Assembly: GCA_003225055.1 (NCBI GenBank)
Contig: QIAU01000179.1
Span: 1 to 64,000, forward strand
Reading direction: 5' to 3'
DNA: 64,000 bases
Source of the DNA: Acidobacteriota bacterium
GTDB taxonomy: Bacteria; Acidobacteriota; Terriglobia; Terriglobales; Acidobacteriaceae
A program made the position numbers and the translations under genes. Positions 42,747 to 52,920 of the stretch are shown here, piece after piece. Position 1 is the first letter of the stretch; every line of letters begins with the position of its first letter. The notes beneath the pieces were generated by a model. It did not search any database. It was given only the letters and a program-made list of their open reading frames with translations, and was not told where the DNA came from.

Positions 42747-44900
42747 ATGCAATTGCCGCGTTTGACCTCTGCCGTCCGGCTCGCGCTGGTTTCGGTGTTC
42801 GCCCTCATTCTGATCTCCTTCAGCTGGGGACAACAGCCTGGATCGTCCGAGCCGCAGTCCTCGAGTGCCCAGCCACAGCAACAACCGCCAGTTACACCTC
42901 AGCCGGCTCCCCAGGCGGAAAAGCCGGCAGCGCCCTTTCGGTTTACCGACTACTCCAAACCAAAGTCTCATTTCCCCAACCTGCTCGCGCCTTACACGGC
43001 ACGGAACGTGTCGCCGCCGAGTCTGAGCAACACACCGCGCATTGAGCAGCTCATGCAGAACGGCAAGCTCATGCTATCGCTCAACGACACCATTGCGCTG
43101 GCATTGGAGAACAACCTCGACATCGCGATTGCCCGCTACAACCTGCCCATTGCCGACACCGATATCATGCTCGCCAATGCCGGCCAATCCACGCGCGGCG
43201 TCAACACCGGGGTGGTACAGGGAACGCCGGGTGGCGGCGTGGGCGGCATCGGCGGAACCAGCACCACCGGCTCGCAAGGGGGCGGAGCGGGCGGAACCAC
43301 GGCTGGAGCCGGCGGCGCTGGCACCGGAACTTCCGGCCTGGTTACCTCTGCCCTCGGTGCAGGGGCGGCCATACCTTCCTTCGATCCTATGGTTACGAGC
43401 ACCCTGCAATTGGACCGGAACCGCACCCAGAGCACCAGCGCGTTCGGCGGCTTACCTTTCGTTTCCCAAAATACCAGCACGGTAAATTTTGGCTATCAGC
43501 AAGGCTTCCATGTAGGCACCAATCTCGCGGTATCCTTCAACAACAGCCGTACCACAACCAACCAGCCCTTCGCCCTGTTGAGTCCCGGGCTTGCTTCCGG
43601 TCTCCGTTTCAGCCTTACCCAACCCCTACTGCAGGGCCTTGGTTTTGCTTCCAACACGCGTTTCATTCGCATCGCCAAAAACAACCGCGAAATCTCAGAC
43701 GTCGCCTTCCGCCTGCAAGTGATTACCAGCGTGGACCAGATCGAGAATATTTACTGGGACCTGACCAATGCCTACGAGAACGTAAAGGTGCAGCAGGGCT
43801 CCCTGGCCCTGGCGCAGAAGACGCTGGAGGATAACAAGAAGCAGGTGCAGATCGGCACCTTGGCGCCCATCGAAGTGGTACGTGCCGAGAGTGTCGTGGC
43901 TACGGGGCAGCAGACCCTGATCGTCGCCCAGACCAACCTCCAATTGCAGCAGCTGTTGATGAAAAATGCGCTCAGCCGAACCTTGGTCGACCCAGTGCTG
44001 GCGGAGGCCGAGGTGATCCCCACCTCCACCATGGTGGTGCCGGCGAACGAACCCGTGGTGCCCATCCAGGATCTGATCAACGATGCGCTCAGCCATCGCG
44101 CGGAACTGGCCGAGTCGCGAATTGATCTGACGAACCGCGACATCACCAACCGCTCCGCACGGAATGCCTTGTTGCCCAGTCTTGGTCTGTTTGCCTACTA
44201 CTCCGGCACCGGCACAGGAGGAGCCATCAATCCCACTCTGGTTCTGTGTCCTCCCCCTCCGGGTGTGAGTTTTTGTACCGAGGCCAGCAAGATCCCCCCC
44301 ACCTTCAGGAACTCCGCTGGCCAGCCAACAAATGTCAGCATCGGGGGTACTTTCGGCCAAGTGTTCGACTCCACCGCCCCGGATAAGGGTATCGGACTCC
44401 AGCTGAACATTCCGCTGCGCAATCGCGCAGCACAGGCTACGCAAGTGCGCGCCGAACTGGAATACCGTCAGGCCCAGATGCGCCTGCAGCAGCTCGAGAA
44501 CCAGGTTCGGATCGAGGTGCGCAACGCACAGTTCGCCGTGCAACAAAATCGCGCCAGCGTGGAAGCCGCCCAAGCGGCGGTCGCGTTGGCCCAGCAGTCG
44601 CTCGATGCCGAGCAGAAAAAGTATGCTCTGGGAGCATCGACCACCACTCTGGTTCTGCAGGCGCAGCGCGACCTAACCCAGGCGCAGTCCAACCTGGTCT
44701 CTGCCAAGGCGACCTACGAGAAATCGCGGGTCGAACTGGACCGTGCCACCGGCCTGACGCTGCTCCATAATGGCATCCAACTCGCCGAAGCCATCAGCGG
44801 CCAGGTGACTCAGATGCCCAGCGTGCCCTATGCTGCCCCAAGGCCGGAGCAACCGCAGCAACCGGCCCCCGCGCAACCCCAGAAGCCGCAAACGAACTAG
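42747..44900 (+). CDS. TolC-like outer membrane efflux protein
   Basis: 717 residues. A signal peptide (residues about 8-28, cleaved near SWG) is followed by a Pro/Gln/Ser-rich linker. Two TolC-type repeats carry alpha-helical coils with many Gln/Asn, for example VEAAQAAVALAQQSLDAEQKKYALGAST. A Gly-rich insertion (about 155-195) breaks the first repeat. The outer-membrane beta-barrel and periplasmic coiled coil form an efflux/secretion channel. GGAG lies 8 nt before ATG 42747. No inner-membrane pump lies next to it. A clear terminator follows. Confidence 0.85.
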   Translation: MQLPRLTSAVRLALVSVFALILISFSWGQQPGSSEPQSSSAQPQQQPPVTPQPAPQAEKPAAPFRFTDYSKPKSHFPNLLAPYTARNVSPPSLSNTPRIEQLMQNGKLMLSLNDTIALALENNLDIAIARYNLPIADTDIMLANAGQSTRGVNTGVVQGTPGGGVGGIGGTSTTGSQGGGAGGTTAGAGGAGTGTSGLVTSALGAGAAIPSFDPMVTSTLQLDRNRTQSTSAFGGLPFVSQNTSTVNFGYQQGFHVGTNLAVSFNNSRTTTNQPFALLSPGLASGLRFSLTQPLLQGLGFASNTRFIRIAKNNREISDVAFRLQVITSVDQIENIYWDLTNAYENVKVQQGSLALAQKTLEDNKKQVQIGTLAPIEVVRAESVVATGQQTLIVAQTNLQLQQLLMKNALSRTLVDPVLAEAEVIPTSTMVVPANEPVVPIQDLINDALSHRAELAESRIDLTNRDITNRSARNALLPSLGLFAYYSGTGTGGAINPTLVLCPPPPGVSFCTEASKIPPTFRNSAGQPTNVSIGGTFGQVFDSTAPDKGIGLQLNIPLRNRAAQATQVRAELEYRQAQMRLQQLENQVRIEVRNAQFAVQQNRASVEAAQAAVALAQQSLDAEQKKYALGASTTTLVLQAQRDLTQAQSNLVSAKATYEKSRVELDRATGLTLLHNGIQLAEAISGQVTQMPSVPYAAPRPEQPQQPAPAQPQKPQTN

Positions 44901-44914
44901 AGTCATCGTCCGCG

Positions 44915-44952
44915 CCCGCACGCCTCGGCGCTGCGGGGCAATTTGTTTTTTT
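44915..44952 (+). terminator. Rho-independent terminator after the TolC-like gene
   Basis: CCCGCA (44915-44920) CGCC...GGCG TGCGGG (44932-44937) forms a 10-bp stem with a small bulge and TC loop, followed by GCAATTTG and a run of seven T. It starts 15 nt after the gene. Confidence 0.85.
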
Positions 44953-44985
44953 GCTGAATCGAGGTCGGACGGCCGTTACTCTTGA

Positions 44986-45255
<270 letters not shown>

Positions 45256-45335
45256 AACCCAGATTTCCTGCGCGGCTGCAGCCGCCCCCCCGAATAACAA
45301 GCTAAAGGCTAAGAGCTGAGGGTTTAAAGCCACAA

Positions 45336-46047
45336 ATGATTTCCCTCTTCAAATCGGTTCGGGAAGACATCGCCGTGGTTTTCGAACCTGATCCCGCAGC
45401 GCGGGCGTATCTGGAAGTTCGCGTCTGCTATCCGGGACGGCATGTGCTCTGGGCTCATCGCTTGAACCGTTGGTTATGGCAGCGCAGCGTACGATTTGCG
45501 GCGCGCTTTCATGCCGCAGGTGATTCGCGCTTTACCGGAATTGAAATCCACCCAGGTGCCGAAATCGGCCGCCGCTGGTTCATTGACCACGGCATGGCGT
45601 GGTGATCAGGAAAACAGCGATTGTCGGCGAGGATGTGACCCTGTACCAGGGCGTCAGGTTGGACGGCACAGGCAAAGAAAAAGGCAAACGTCATCTGACT
45701 AGTGAAAACATTGTGAGCATCGGCGGGGCGCGCGCATTCTGGGCAATATCACCATCGGCGAAAACTGCCGGGTGGGAGCCGGTTCGGTAGTGCTGCGGTC
45801 GCTGCCGCAGAATTCCACGATCGTCGGCGGTCCCGGGCATATCGTGTTGCGCAAGGGAAAGCGTGTGCTGATCACCTATCCCAAGCAAGTCAGCGACCCG
45901 CTGTCCGAGGTTCTGATCAAAATGGCTGCCGAAATCCACGAGCTGCGGGAAAAGTTCCAAGAGCCCACGCACGAGCGCCGCAGTCCCGAGCCTGAAATCG
46001 ATTTCGACCAGCGATACCAGACGTTCTCCGACGGAGCAGGAGTTTAG
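45336..46047 (+). pseudogene. cysE: Serine O-acetyltransferase (cysE), two frameshifts
   Basis: The first frame reads [20 protein letters not shown]... to [21 protein letters not shown] 1-nt loss near 45597 (expected GMGVVI) moves it to a second frame with AIVGEDVTLYQGV and GTGKEKGKRH. A second 1-nt loss near 45726 leads to a third frame with [20 protein letters not shown] and [12 protein letters not shown]. The parts together form the left-handed hexapeptide-repeat CysE of about 237 residues. CysE makes O-acetylserine for the missing CysK next door. Both indels lie near G-runs, so sequencing error is an alternative to decay. Confidence 0.8.
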
Positions 46048-46071
46048 ACCCCCAGAACAACCAAGCTAAAA

Positions 46072-46104
46072 TTTCACCGCCGATAAGGCCGAGAAGGATC
46101 GCCG
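46072..46104 (+). repeat. TTTCACCGCCG-type intergenic repeat
   Basis: TTTCACCGCCGATAAGGCCG followed by AGAAGGATCGCCG lies between the cysE pseudogene and the GT2 gene. It is a variant of the unit at 25471 and 26760. Confidence 0.45.
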
Positions 46105-46195
46105 CCCGGCTGACAATTGAGACGTGCCCGGGAATTCGATCCCGGAACCCGGCCGGCAATTTCCGCTGTTGCTTTCCCCGGTTTATCCTCTCACC

Positions 46196-47017
46196 GTGAC
46201 GCTCTCGGTCGTCATCATCACCTATAACGAGGAAGCCAATCTTCCGCGCACACTGGAAAGCGTGAAGCCGCTGGTTTCCGACGTAAAGGGCGAAATCATT
46301 ATTGTCGATTCGCACTCCACAGATCGCACCGTCGAAATTGCGCGCGCCTACGGCGCGAAGCTGTTCTTGGAAGACTGGAAGGGCTACGCCGCGCAGAAGA
46401 ATTCGGCGATTGACAAGGCGGGTGGCGATTGGATTTTGAGCCTCGATGGAGACGAATCAGTCGACGACGAGCTTTGCGCTAGTATCCGTTTTGTTATTTT
46501 GGGTGAAGCCAGGTCCTCTATCACGAACCCTATCGATGTCTGTCGAATTCCGTTCATCGATACCAATCTCCGCGGGTTCTGGATTAGCAGAAAGAACCAT
46601 TTTCTCGGCCGCTGGATCAAGCACGGCGGCTTTTGGCCCGATCCGAAACTTCGTCTGTTTCGCCGCGGCGCAGCAAGGTTTGAAGATCGTCCGGTCCACG
46701 AAGACGCGAAGCTGGAGGGACCTGCGGGAAGACTCAGCGGTACTCTTATTCACCATTCCTATCCAACCCTCTCCGACTACATCGCCCACATGAACCGCTA
46801 TTCCTCGCTGGGCGCGGAGATGGCGGCTGCCAAGAGTCATCGCGGCTTCAGCCGAATGAACATCGTTCTGCGACCGCTGGCGACATTCCTCTACAACTAT
46901 TTCTTCCGGCTTGGTTTTCTGGACGGACCGGAAGGCCTGCTCCTGCACCTCTATCATGCCGTTTACGTTTCGTGGAAATACGCCAAAGCGTGGGAACTGG
47001 CTAACCAGGGACGGTAG
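46196..47017 (+). CDS. GT2-family glycosyltransferase (WaaE/KdtX-like)
   Basis: About 273 residues from GTG 46196. [22 protein letters not shown] is the GT-A start; [18 protein letters not shown] carries the first metal/nucleotide Asp, and [15 protein letters not shown] contains the DXD-like motif. [26 protein letters not shown] resembles lipopolysaccharide core beta-glucosyltransferases. A C-terminal hydrophobic segment is present. An alternative GTG at 46124 gives 24 extra residues. GTG 46196 is preferred because family members start within a few residues of [10 protein letters not shown]. It adds a sugar to a surface glycan. Confidence 0.82.
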   Translation: MTLSVVIITYNEEANLPRTLESVKPLVSDVKGEIIIVDSHSTDRTVEIARAYGAKLFLEDWKGYAAQKNSAIDKAGGDWILSLDGDESVDDELCASIRFVILGEARSSITNPIDVCRIPFIDTNLRGFWISRKNHFLGRWIKHGGFWPDPKLRLFRRGAARFEDRPVHEDAKLEGPAGRLSGTLIHHSYPTLSDYIAHMNRYSSLGAEMAAAKSHRGFSRMNIVLRPLATFLYNYFFRLGFLDGPEGLLLHLYHAVYVSWKYAKAWELANQGR

Positions 47018-47141
47018 AGGCGAGGCAAGCCTCGTCCCTACCGACACGGATTTCTGGGCCGCCAACCGTCCGGTCGGTCACATCGCCGGTTATCTTGCCC
47101 CGCCTCAGGCGCTCTTCTATCATCATAAGGTTAACAACGCC

Positions 47142-48947
47142 ATGGGTGGCACCAAGAAGCCTTATTCCAAGCCGCAAGCAACCGAGAGCCCGACCGCTGA
47201 CGTCTTTGAAGGGCGGCATCCCTCCGAATCGGAAAAGCAGTGGGCCGAGAAGACGCTTGGTCCGACCCTCGAAAAGGCTCCGGAGAAGCCCCTGGGCGCT
47301 GCTACGGGCGTTAATGTCGACGAGCATGGCCAAGCCCGATACACCACGGTCTCCGGTGTCCCCATTCGCCGACTCTACACCCAGGCCGACCTGCCCGAAG
47401 ACTGGAACTACGAGAAATATCTCGGCTATCCCGGACAGCCTCCTTACACGCGCGGGATTCACGCCACGGGATATCGCGGCAAGCTTTACACCATGCGCCA
47501 GTTCTCCGGTTTCGCTGCGCCGGAAGAAACCAACCAGCGCTACAAATATCTGCTCGAACATGGCGGCAGCGGGCTGTCGGTTGCTTTTGATCTGCCGACG
47601 CTGATGGGCTACGACTCCGATCATCCGGCCAGCGAAGGTGAGGTCGGAAAGTGCGGTGTGGCCATCGATTCGCTCGAGGATATGGAAATCCTCTTCAGCG
47701 GCATTGACCTGGAAACAACCACCACCTCGATGACCATCAACTCGCCCGCTTCCGTGCTGTGGGCGATGTACCTGGTAGTGGCGGAAAAACAGGGCGCTGA
47801 CTGGAAGAAAATTTCCGGCACGATTCAGAATGACATCCTAAAGGAATACATCGCGCAGAAGGAGTACATCTATCCCCCCGCGCCATCCATGCGGCTGGTG
47901 GTGGACACCTTCGAATTCGGCTCGAAGTTCATTCCGCGGTGGAATACGATTTCAATCAGCGGCTACCACATCCGCGAAGCGGGCTCGACTGCACTCCAAG
48001 AATTAGCTTTCACGTTGTACGACGGCGTGGAGTACGTGGAATGGGCGCTGCGCCGCGGACTGGACGTCGACGATTTCGGGCCGCGCCTCAGCTTCTTCTT
48101 TAACGCCCACAACGACTTCTTCGAAGAGATCGCTAAATACCGGGCGGCCCGAAAGATCTGGTATCGCGTGATGAAGGATCGCTTCCAGGCGAAGAACGAT
48201 CGCACGCGCCTCATGCGCTTTCATACTCAGACGGCTGGTGTTTCCTTACCTGCGCAGCAGCCGATGAATAATATCGCTCGCGTGGCGATTCAGGCCATGG
48301 CGGCGGTGCTGGGCGGCACGCAGTCATTGCACACCGACGCCTATGATGAGGCCTTCGCCCTGCCCACCGAGGAAGCTGCCCGCATTGCCCTGCGCACCCA
48401 GCAAATCATCGCCCATGAATCCGGGGTGACCGAGACCGTCGATCCGCTGGGCGGATCGTATTTCCTCGAGCGTTTCACACTGGATATGGAAAAGGGCGCC
48501 TTCGAGTACTTCGACAAGCTGGATGCCATGGGCGGTATGGTGAAAGCGATCGAGCGCGGCTACCCGCAGAGGGAAATTGCCGAGGCCGCCTACCAATATC
48601 AGCGCGCGGTCGAGGCCAATGAGAAGATAATCGTCGGCGTCAATGAATTTCAGATCGAGGAGCAGCCGCCCAATATTCTCTACATCGATGAAGCCGTGGC
48701 GCGCCAGCAGAGCGTCAAACTCAAGGCTCTGCGGGCCCGCCGCTCGAGCGAGGAAGTAGGCCGCCGGCTAGACGCATTAAAGAAAGCTGCTGGCAAAGAA
48801 GCGAAGGCCGCCCGCAACGACAAGATTTCCGACGCCAACACGATGCCCTACATCCTAGATGCGGTTCGCGCCTACGCCACAGTGGGCGAAATCTGCGAAG
48901 CGCTGCGCCAGGTTTACGGGACCTACACCGAGGTGAGCGTCACCTAG
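47142..48947 (+). CDS. Methylmalonyl-CoA mutase, large (catalytic) subunit
   Basis: 601 residues. [27 protein letters not shown] is the mutase N-terminal TIM-barrel signature, with PYTRG and RQFSGF typical of MCM substrate binding. [20 protein letters not shown] and [22 protein letters not shown] are later blocks. The B12-binding domain is absent and is encoded separately at 54768-55199. It interconverts methylmalonyl-CoA and succinyl-CoA in propionate and branched-chain amino acid breakdown. AAGG lies 10-13 nt before ATG 47142. An upstream frame extension is rejected because it overlaps the GT2 gene. Confidence 0.93.
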   Translation: MGGTKKPYSKPQATESPTADVFEGRHPSESEKQWAEKTLGPTLEKAPEKPLGAATGVNVDEHGQARYTTVSGVPIRRLYTQADLPEDWNYEKYLGYPGQPPYTRGIHATGYRGKLYTMRQFSGFAAPEETNQRYKYLLEHGGSGLSVAFDLPTLMGYDSDHPASEGEVGKCGVAIDSLEDMEILFSGIDLETTTTSMTINSPASVLWAMYLVVAEKQGADWKKISGTIQNDILKEYIAQKEYIYPPAPSMRLVVDTFEFGSKFIPRWNTISISGYHIREAGSTALQELAFTLYDGVEYVEWALRRGLDVDDFGPRLSFFFNAHNDFFEEIAKYRAARKIWYRVMKDRFQAKNDRTRLMRFHTQTAGVSLPAQQPMNNIARVAIQAMAAVLGGTQSLHTDAYDEAFALPTEEAARIALRTQQIIAHESGVTETVDPLGGSYFLERFTLDMEKGAFEYFDKLDAMGGMVKAIERGYPQREIAEAAYQYQRAVEANEKIIVGVNEFQIEEQPPNILYIDEAVARQQSVKLKALRARRSSEEVGRRLDALKKAAGKEAKAARNDKISDANTMPYILDAVRAYATVGEICEALRQVYGTYTEVSVT

Positions 48948-49269
48948 ACACTACCAACCCGTTTGAAGACAGGCTGCAAGCTGGGTGATCGCACCGACAT
49001 CGGGGTGTCGAGCGAAGTGGTTGCCAAATATAAGTTCCTGTCCCTAATTTCATTCTCCAATCGGGCGCTTCGGTAATGATCCCGCCGAGTATAGAAAGCT
49101 TATCCGGCAAAGCTTCGTGAGTTGCACCGAAAAAGGCCAGGGGAAATGGACACTTGTGCCGACGGGCGTGGGATATCAGCGCTCGGCAAGTAAGCGCCGC
49201 CTGCATTGAAACCAATCGCGCACCGGCCGCTGCCACTGGCACGCGGAGGGCGCCGAAGGAGGGTCCCTT
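48948..49269. other. 322 nt with no supported gene
   Basis: Only short frames on both strands, without motifs. It lies between the mutase gene and the degraded cytochrome b gene and may be further decayed DNA. Confidence 0.4.
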
Positions 49270-49925
49270 GTGAAAGAACCCATCCTGAGCCCTGATCTGG
49301 CCGCCCCGGCTTCGATAACCCCGAGTGTCAGAATCGCGACTACGCCGGTGCCGCCCGCGCGCCCGCGTCTCCGCCATGGCGGTTGATTCTCCGCTTTCCG
49401 AGATCGGAACAGTTGCTGCACTGGTCTATCGCGGTTCCCTTCATGGTGTGCTATTTCACGGCAGCCATCCTGATTCTGATTCTGTTCTTTGGGCTGCATT
49501 CGGAGCGGCCGACCCGCGAGATTTTGTCCCGGATTCACCCAACCGCGGGCGGCTGCTTGTTGACCTTCCCGCTTTGGACTCTGTTGCGGAACTGGCATGA
49601 CTACAAGTTGCATCTGACTAACATCCGGCCAGCGTGGCGTTGGGCCTGGGCCCGTGTGAAATGGCTCGTGCTCATGGGTGTGGCCGCCGTAACCCCCGTA
49701 TGCAATTGCCGGAGCAAGGTAAGTTCAACGCTGCAGAAAAACATGAATTCCATGATGGTGATGGGAACCTATCCGGTCTTCATCGTGACCGGCGTGCTGC
49801 TGTGGCTCCCGGGAATCGCACTCGTCTCTTGGATTCTGACGTCGGGATGCGCTGGTCCGTTGCCCGGACTGCCACAGCGAGCACCTCGCGGCATCGTGGG
49901 TACGCCTAATTTTGGGTATGCCTGA
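49270..49925 (+). pseudogene. Formate-dehydrogenase-type cytochrome b subunit, multiple frameshifts
   Basis: From GTG 49270 the frame reads VKEPILSPDLAAPASITP. A shift near 49370 leads to RFPRSEQLLHWSIAVPFMVC, with a heme-ligand His, and HPTAGGCLLTFPLW. A shift near 49685 leads to MQLPEQGKFNAAEK, and another near 49742 returns to NSMMVMGTYPVFIVTGVLLW. Together they spell a FdoI/FdnI-like membrane cytochrome b. The fourth helix and the C-terminus are lost. No formate dehydrogenase alpha or beta subunit is nearby. It may be a relic or sequencing indels near homopolymers. Confidence 0.7.
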
Positions 49926-50188
49926 TCGAAAGCGTGCTGGAGGCTCACCCGCTCGGGTGCCCGGGTTGTGGCGCGAGCGCGCAGACCGTTTCTGTCATCA
50001 TGGAGCCTGCCGAAGCGGTTCCCATGCTGCGGGCTCTGGACCAGACCGGCAAGAGCCTGATCGGGGGTATACGGAAGAGGCGACAGCACCAACGCTTCGG
50101 ACTTCGGAAAAGCAACCGCCAGCACGCTCAGCGACTCATCCTGATAGCTTCGCGGATTGATGACTCGGGAATGAAGGGTCGGGGATTC
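49926..50188 (+). other. Possible fragment of a transposase-like zinc motif; otherwise no gene
   Basis: Frame 49934 onward reads LEAHPLGCPGCGASAQTVSV and IMEPAEAVPMLRAL. This loosely resembles the CPxCGG...IEDP C-terminus found in some transposases, but no flanking element or further motif supports it. The rest is not assignable. Confidence 0.25.
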
Positions 50189-50440
50189 TCAGGCTAACTT
50201 TTCGCTGAAATAGCACAGGGGAGTGCCTGCCCTGTACGCTCTATATCCCCGCTCGGTGAAGCGGATTACGCCGCGCACTTCTTCTTCCACGTAGCCTTCG
50301 TTTCGCAGTTCGGCGACTGTTTCGCGAAACAGGGCGGAGGCAAGATCGCCCTTGGGAATTCGGCAAAACTCCCGCGGATTATTCTCGTAGTATTCGGCCA
50401 GAGTAAGAAGCAGGCTGTCACGAACTGTATCTTCAAGCAT
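50189..50440 (-). CDS. Small acidic helical protein, unknown
   Basis: 83 residues from ATG 50440: MLEDTVRDSLLLTLAEYYENN..., then AELRNEGYVEEEVRGVIRF and YRAYRAGTPLCYF. Two or three helices and a beta hairpin (ERGYRAYR) are predicted by eye, like a short winged-helix domain. GGAG lies 8-11 nt before ATG 50440, which makes this start more likely than ATG 50455. No family recognised. It is divergent from the AmgK-like gene, with 295 nt between. Confidence 0.5.
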   Translation of the reverse strand: MLEDTVRDSLLLTLAEYYENNPREFCRIPKGDLASALFRETVAELRNEGYVEEEVRGVIRFTERGYRAYRAGTPLCYFSEKLA

Positions 50441-50735
50441 AAACCCGCGCTCCATAAGCGTGATAGTAGCGAGCCGGTAGCCTGATCGGAATGGCCCGTC
50501 CGTGCCAAAACACGGCAAAAACGGGGTTACTTTCGTGCATGTCCGATTGCGATGCGGTAGGAGCCAGAGTCCAAAGTTCTCGCCCATCTCAGCTCCATGA
50601 TTCGTCGACAGAACCGGGCCTCGAGGGGTATCGGCCGCGCTTTTTCTGGAGCCTATTGTCCCTAGGGGCGCGGACCCGGTGCCTCGATTGGGCGACGAGT
50701 TCGATGTTATCTTTACTCGATCGGGACCGATACTC

Positions 50736-52163
50736 ATGGAAGTTCTCAAGAATCTTTTTGAGCGGCATTTCCACGCGCCTGTCGAACGGGTGCAGCCGCT
50801 GCAGGGCCAGCTGGGCGGTTCGGGCCGAAAAGTCCTGCGGTTGTCCAACGAAGAATCCAGCGCTATCGGAATTCTGTACGACGTGCGCGAGGAGAATGTC
50901 GCTTTCCTGGAATTTTCCCGGCACTTTCGCCGGCATGGGCTGCCGGTGCCGGAGATTTACGCGGAAGACCTGACCCAGGGGGCATATTTGGAAGAAGACC
51001 TGGGCGACACAACGCTTTTCGACTTTCTCTCCAAGAACCGCACAGGCAGGGATATTGCTCGGCAAGTAGTGGAGATCTATGAGAAAGTTGCCGCCGTTCT
51101 GCCGCGTTTCCAGATCGAGGCCGGACGCGATTTGAATTACAAGGTGTGTTATCCACGGGGCAGCTTCGATCGCCAGTCCATCGCGTGGGACTTGAATTAT
51201 TTCAAGTATTACTTCCTCAGGCTCGCCGCCATTCCCTTCAGCGAACAGGCCCTGGAAGATGATTTCGGCCGCCTGACGAAATTCCTGCTCAGCGCAGACC
51301 ACAACTATTTTCTTTATCGCGACTTCCAGTCACGCAACGTGATGCTGCGCGATGGCCAGCCGTTTTTCCTCGATTACCAGGGTGGCCGCAAAGGCGCCCT
51401 GCAATATGACATTGCCTCGCTTTTGTACGACGCCAAGGCGGATTTGCCTCCTGAGCTGCGCCAGCAATTGCTCGATCATTATCTCGACAGCGTGGGTAGC
51501 CTGATTCAGCTTGATCGCGGGGCGTTCATCGAGTACTACTACGGCTACGTCTATGTCCGCATCATGCAGGCGCTGGGTGCGTATGGCTTTCGCGGCTTCT
51601 ATGAACGCAAAGCGCATTTTCTGCAGAGCGTGCCCTACGCGCTGAAGAATTTGCGCTGGCTGCTTCATCACGTCACGTTGCCCGTCGCTTTACCCGCGCT
51701 GATGGACGCTTTTCAGGGCATGCTGCGCTCGGAGAAATTGCAGAGCCTGGCTTCCGACGCCGATAATCTGGCAGTTCGGATTTTCAGTTTCTCGTTTCAC
51801 CGCGGCCTGCCCAAGGATGAAAGCGGAAATGGGGGTGGGTTTGTGTTCGATGGCCGCAGCCTCCCTAATCCCGGACGCGAGGAACGATTCAAGAGCCTGA
51901 CGGGGAAAGATGCGCCAGTGATCGATTACCTGAACCAGCAGGAAAGCGTGCATCAGTATCTCGCCAGCGTCATGTCGCTGGTGGATGCCAGCATCGCCAA
52001 TTATCAGAGCCGGGGGTTCAAAAATTTGATGGTTTCCTTCGGCTGCACCGGCGGCCAGCATCGCTCGGTTTACCTGGCCGAGCAGTTGGCGAAACATTTG
52101 CGGGCCCGGAATGGGCTGGCAGTGGCGGTGCGGCATGTTGAACTGGAGAACCTGGGTAAATGA
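50736..52163 (+). CDS. AmgK-like sugar kinase fused to a RapZ C-terminal domain
   Basis: 475 residues. The first 310 residues or so resemble aminoglycoside phosphotransferase-type kinases such as AmgK: YLEEDLGDTTLFDFL, LYRDFQSRNVML (catalytic Asp about 196) and FFLDYQGGRKGAL (metal Asp about 213). The last 130 residues match the RapZ C-terminal domain: SFSFHRGLPKDESGNGGGFV, GKDAPVIDYL and VSFGCTGGQHRSVYLAEQLA. AmgK phosphorylates N-acetylmuramate or GlcNAc at the anomeric carbon for cell-wall recycling. RapZ-C binds glucosamine-6-phosphate. The MurU-like gene overlaps its stop by 4 nt. Likely makes sugar-1-phosphate for the neighbour, with the RapZ domain as sensor, which is inference. Confidence 0.85.
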   Translation: MEVLKNLFERHFHAPVERVQPLQGQLGGSGRKVLRLSNEESSAIGILYDVREENVAFLEFSRHFRRHGLPVPEIYAEDLTQGAYLEEDLGDTTLFDFLSKNRTGRDIARQVVEIYEKVAAVLPRFQIEAGRDLNYKVCYPRGSFDRQSIAWDLNYFKYYFLRLAAIPFSEQALEDDFGRLTKFLLSADHNYFLYRDFQSRNVMLRDGQPFFLDYQGGRKGALQYDIASLLYDAKADLPPELRQQLLDHYLDSVGSLIQLDRGAFIEYYYGYVYVRIMQALGAYGFRGFYERKAHFLQSVPYALKNLRWLLHHVTLPVALPALMDAFQGMLRSEKLQSLASDADNLAVRIFSFSFHRGLPKDESGNGGGFVFDGRSLPNPGREERFKSLTGKDAPVIDYLNQQESVHQYLASVMSLVDASIANYQSRGFKNLMVSFGCTGGQHRSVYLAEQLAKHLRARNGLAVAVRHVELENLGK

Positions 52164-52906
52164 AAGCGATGGTTCTGGCCGCCGGCCTGGGTACGCGCTT
52201 ACGGCCGCTTACGGACGATCGCCCCAAGGCCCTGGTGGAGATCGCGGGCCGCACGCTGTTGGAAATCACCCTGGCTCGCCTGCGCAGCTTTGGGATTCAC
52301 GAGGTGATCATCAACGTACATCACTTCGCCGACATGGTTGTGGAGTATTTGAAAGCCAACCACAACTTCGGCATGCGGATCGCGGTCTCTCGCGAGGACG
52401 TCTTACTCGATACCGGCGGCGGCCTGAAGAAGGCTGCCTATTTTTTCCTGGAGAATTCGACGAATCCCGACCCCTCTTTCATTCTGCACAATGTCGACGT
52501 CATCAGCACGATTGACCTCGGTCGCATGGTCGAATTTCATTTGGAAAATCACGCCCTCGCCACTCTGGCGGTACAGGACCGCAAGACTTCCCGGTACCTG
52601 CTCTTTGACGAGCGGCTTCAGCTTTGCGGTCGTAGGGCCGGGCGCGATCAGCCCGATGCCCTGGTTCGCCCGTCGCCCCAGCCAGAGCCGCTGGCGTTTT
52701 CCGGCATCCACGTCATTTCCCCGCGTCTTCTTCCCATGATGAAGGAAGAAGGCATTTTCTCCATTATTACGTCTTATCTAAGTCTTGCCGCACGGGGAGA
52801 AAAAATCGTGGGTTTCCGCGCCGACCAGTATTATTGGCGCGACTTGGGCAGGCCGGAGAACGTAAAACAAGCCGCTTTGGACCTAAAAGAAAAAGCTCTC
52901 CCGTAG
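52160..52906 (+). CDS. murU: MurU-like sugar-1-phosphate nucleotidyltransferase
   Basis: 248 residues. KAMVLAAGLGTRLRPLTDDRPKALVEI is the nucleotidyltransferase signature (GxGTRxxPxT...KxxxxI), followed by DTGGGLKKAAYFF and a VDVISTIDLGRMV acidic active-site region. Best matching type is the N-acetylmuramate-1-phosphate uridylyltransferase or a related N-acetylhexosamine-1-phosphate enzyme. Start ATG overlaps the preceding stop (ATGA), so translation is coupled. With the AmgK-like protein it would turn MurNAc into UDP-MurNAc and bypass de novo peptidoglycan precursor synthesis. Confidence 0.82.
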   Translation: MKAMVLAAGLGTRLRPLTDDRPKALVEIAGRTLLEITLARLRSFGIHEVIINVHHFADMVVEYLKANHNFGMRIAVSREDVLLDTGGGLKKAAYFFLENSTNPDPSFILHNVDVISTIDLGRMVEFHLENHALATLAVQDRKTSRYLLFDERLQLCGRRAGRDQPDALVRPSPQPEPLAFSGIHVISPRLLPMMKEEGIFSIITSYLSLAARGEKIVGFRADQYYWRDLGRPENVKQAALDLKEKALP

Positions 52907-52920
52907 GCTCATCTACGCCT

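Noticed and set aside
46911-47141. Extended N-terminus of the mutase large subunit
   Set aside because: It overlaps the glycosyltransferase gene and lacks mutase similarity; ATG 47142 fits the family.
48940-49377. Minus-strand 145-residue frame between the mutase and the cytochrome b remnant
   Set aside because: Overlaps the cytochrome b pseudogene start and contains no recognisable family motif.
49926-50188. CPGC-containing frame taken as an IS91-like transposase end
   Set aside because: Only a few motif positions match and no element boundaries are visible; kept as a low-confidence note only.
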